From contig NZ_BMIQ01000001.1 of NCBI RefSeq assembly GCF_014642635.1, forward strand, positions 124,001-188,000: a DNA stretch of 64,000 nt, in the 5' to 3' direction. The DNA is from Aureimonas endophytica (lineage in GTDB: Bacteria > Pseudomonadota > Alphaproteobacteria > Rhizobiales > Rhizobiaceae). Under the pieces are notes generated by a model. It worked only from the letters and a program-made list of their open reading frames with translations. It made no database searches and was not told where the DNA came from. The position numbers and the translations under genes are program-made. Below, piece after piece: positions 63,116-64,000 of the stretch. How positions within the stretch are numbered: the stretch's first letter is position 1; each line of letters starts with the position of its first letter.

Positions 63116-63616
63116 TCAGCTCAGCCGGCGTCCGGCGCCGATCTCCATCTCGTAAACGACGTGGCGCTCGGCGAAGCCGGCAAGCTCGTAGAGCGCCCGC
63201 ATCGGCGCGTTCGAGGTCGCGGTGCGCCCGACGATGCGGGTGAAGCCTTCGGCCTCGCAATGGGCGAGCACGGCCCGGAGCAGGGCGATCGCCGCCGCCG
63301 GTCCGGCGAGCTTGCCGTCGACATAGAAGCTGCGGAAATCGGCATAGCGGTCGTTGGTGATGAAGTTGCGCCGTTCGGCGACCCAGGCCCAGCCGCAGAC
63401 CGTGCCCTCGGCCTCCACGACGCGCGTCCAGTCGTCGCCGTATCTAACGAGCTTGCCGAGCTTCTTGCGGTAATGGTCGAGATCGGTCACCGCCTCGTCG
63501 GCGAAGGAGCGGACGGCGATCTCCGCCTCGAAGCGCGCCACCGCGTCCACGTCCTCGGCCTTGAACTTGCGGATCGCGAAGCCGCGCTGCCCGTCCGATA
63601 CCGTCCCGTTCGCCAT
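63116..63616 (-). CDS. GNAT-family N-acetyltransferase
   Basis: 166 aa. N-terminal FAIRKFKAEDVDAVARFEAEI, then the acetyl-CoA-binding region FYVDGKLAGPAAAIALLRAVLAHC and the C-terminal TSNAPMRALYELAGFAERHVVYEM (NxxAxxLYxxxGF motif). The substrate is unknown. The start at 63616 removes a long non-conserved N-terminal tail. Confidence 0.83.
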   Translation of the reverse strand: MANGTVSDGQRGFAIRKFKAEDVDAVARFEAEIAVRSFADEAVTDLDHYRKKLGKLVRYGDDWTRVVEAEGTVCGWAWVAERRNFITNDRYADFRSFYVDGKLAGPAAAIALLRAVLAHCEAEGFTRIVGRTATSNAPMRALYELAGFAERHVVYEMEIGAGRRLS

Positions 63617-63713
63617 CGCTCGATCCCATTCTTGCCGCTCGCAGCTCGGCGGCCTATAGCATCGGTGGCGGGGAAGGACCCATGGCGCAAGTCCTGCAAA
63701 GCGGTGGAACGAC

Positions 63714-64000
63714 ATGAGAATCCGGCAGGTCCTCGCGGACATGCGCAATTGCGAAAGCCTCATCGACGACGAGGTGAAGCTTCTGGAAGCCGCGATCGCC
63801 GCCGCCAAATCCGTCGGCGCCACCGTGATCGGCGAACATGCGCAGCGCTATGTGCCGCATGGCGTCACGCTGGTCCTGTTCCTCGCCGAAAGCCACATCA
63901 TGCTGACGACCTGGCCGGAATATCGCATGGTGCTGGCCGATATCCTGCTCTGTAGCCCGGACATGGACGAGAACCGGGCGATCGACGAGATCGCGGCGCG
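63714..64000 (+). CDS. S-adenosylmethionine decarboxylase-like protein (SpeD), truncated by window end
   Basis: 95 residues visible. Typical prokaryotic AdoMetDC pattern: GATVIGEHAQRYVPHGVTLVLFLAESHIMLTTWPEYRMVLADIL, with Ser60 in ESH at the self-cleavage site that forms the pyruvoyl cofactor, and CSPDMDENRAID after it. AdoMetDC supplies decarboxylated AdoMet for spermidine synthesis. The C-terminus lies beyond 64000. ATG at 63714 follows GGTGGA. Confidence 0.85.
   Translation, partial: MRIRQVLADMRNCESLIDDEVKLLEAAIAAAKSVGATVIGEHAQRYVPHGVTLVLFLAESHIMLTTWPEYRMVLADILLCSPDMDENRAIDEIAA

Overview
The window reads as a gene-dense chromosomal segment (roughly two-thirds G+C by eye) from an alphaproteobacterium, most likely of the Hyphomicrobiales (Rhizobiales). 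Evidence: a complete acpXL/fabF/fabF/adh/lpxXL locus for the very-long-chain fatty acid of lipid A, a BacA/SbmA transporter, MntR/MntH, a PdhS/DivJ-like kinase, and Smo-type polyol uptake genes. Genus cannot be fixed from the sequence. No insertion sequence, prophage, CRISPR array, tRNA or rRNA was found. The first gene (glgX) and the last (speD-like) are cut by the window edges.

Layout. 0-10 kb: glycogen debranching enzyme, MntR and MntH around a perfect palindrome, BacA-type peptide transporter, a DHA2-type MFS exporter, a YcaQ/AlkX-type DNA glycosylase, a DedA protein and a cupin. 10-13.2 kb: a LysR regulator divergent from a DoxX / catechol-dioxygenase-like / glutathionyl-hydroquinone reductase set that resembles a quinone-stress operon. 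13-17.7 kb: CYTH protein, rpsU, cold-shock protein, two Gfo/Idh/MocA oxidoreductases, DUF4174 protein.

17.9-25.5 kb is the most unusual part. A five-gene, translationally coupled operon encodes a HAD-UbiA fusion resembling decaprenyl-phosphate phosphoribose synthase, a clear DprE1 homologue, a four-helix ArnE/F-like carrier, an extended SDR and a class III aminotransferase. It ends in a strong terminator, with a GT-C-like membrane protein facing it. This looks like a polyprenyl-phosphate pentose pathway, possibly yielding an amino-sugar.

25.7-34.6 kb: dimethylglycine dehydrogenase-like protein with a GbdR/GlxA-type regulator (betaine catabolism), a VWA protein, an entericidin-like lipoprotein, an EAL protein and an L,D-transpeptidase. 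34.6-39.5 kb: the lipid A VLCFA cluster on the minus strand. One of its two ketosynthases has lost two of three catalytic residues, and fabZ is absent. 39.6-50.2 kb: DusA, periplasmic-type aspartic protease, DUF1289, histidine kinase, Lrp regulator, a polar amino-acid ABC transporter lacking an ATPase gene, MobA, a DMT permease, MoaA, DUF971 and a diguanylate cyclase. 50.3-53.7 kb: Anbu protease with alpha-E and circularly permuted ATP-grasp genes, but without the usual transglutaminase. 53.9-64 kb: SorC-type regulator, SmoEFGK-like polyol ABC transporter, FGGY kinase, DegT aminotransferase, SDR, GNAT and SpeD.
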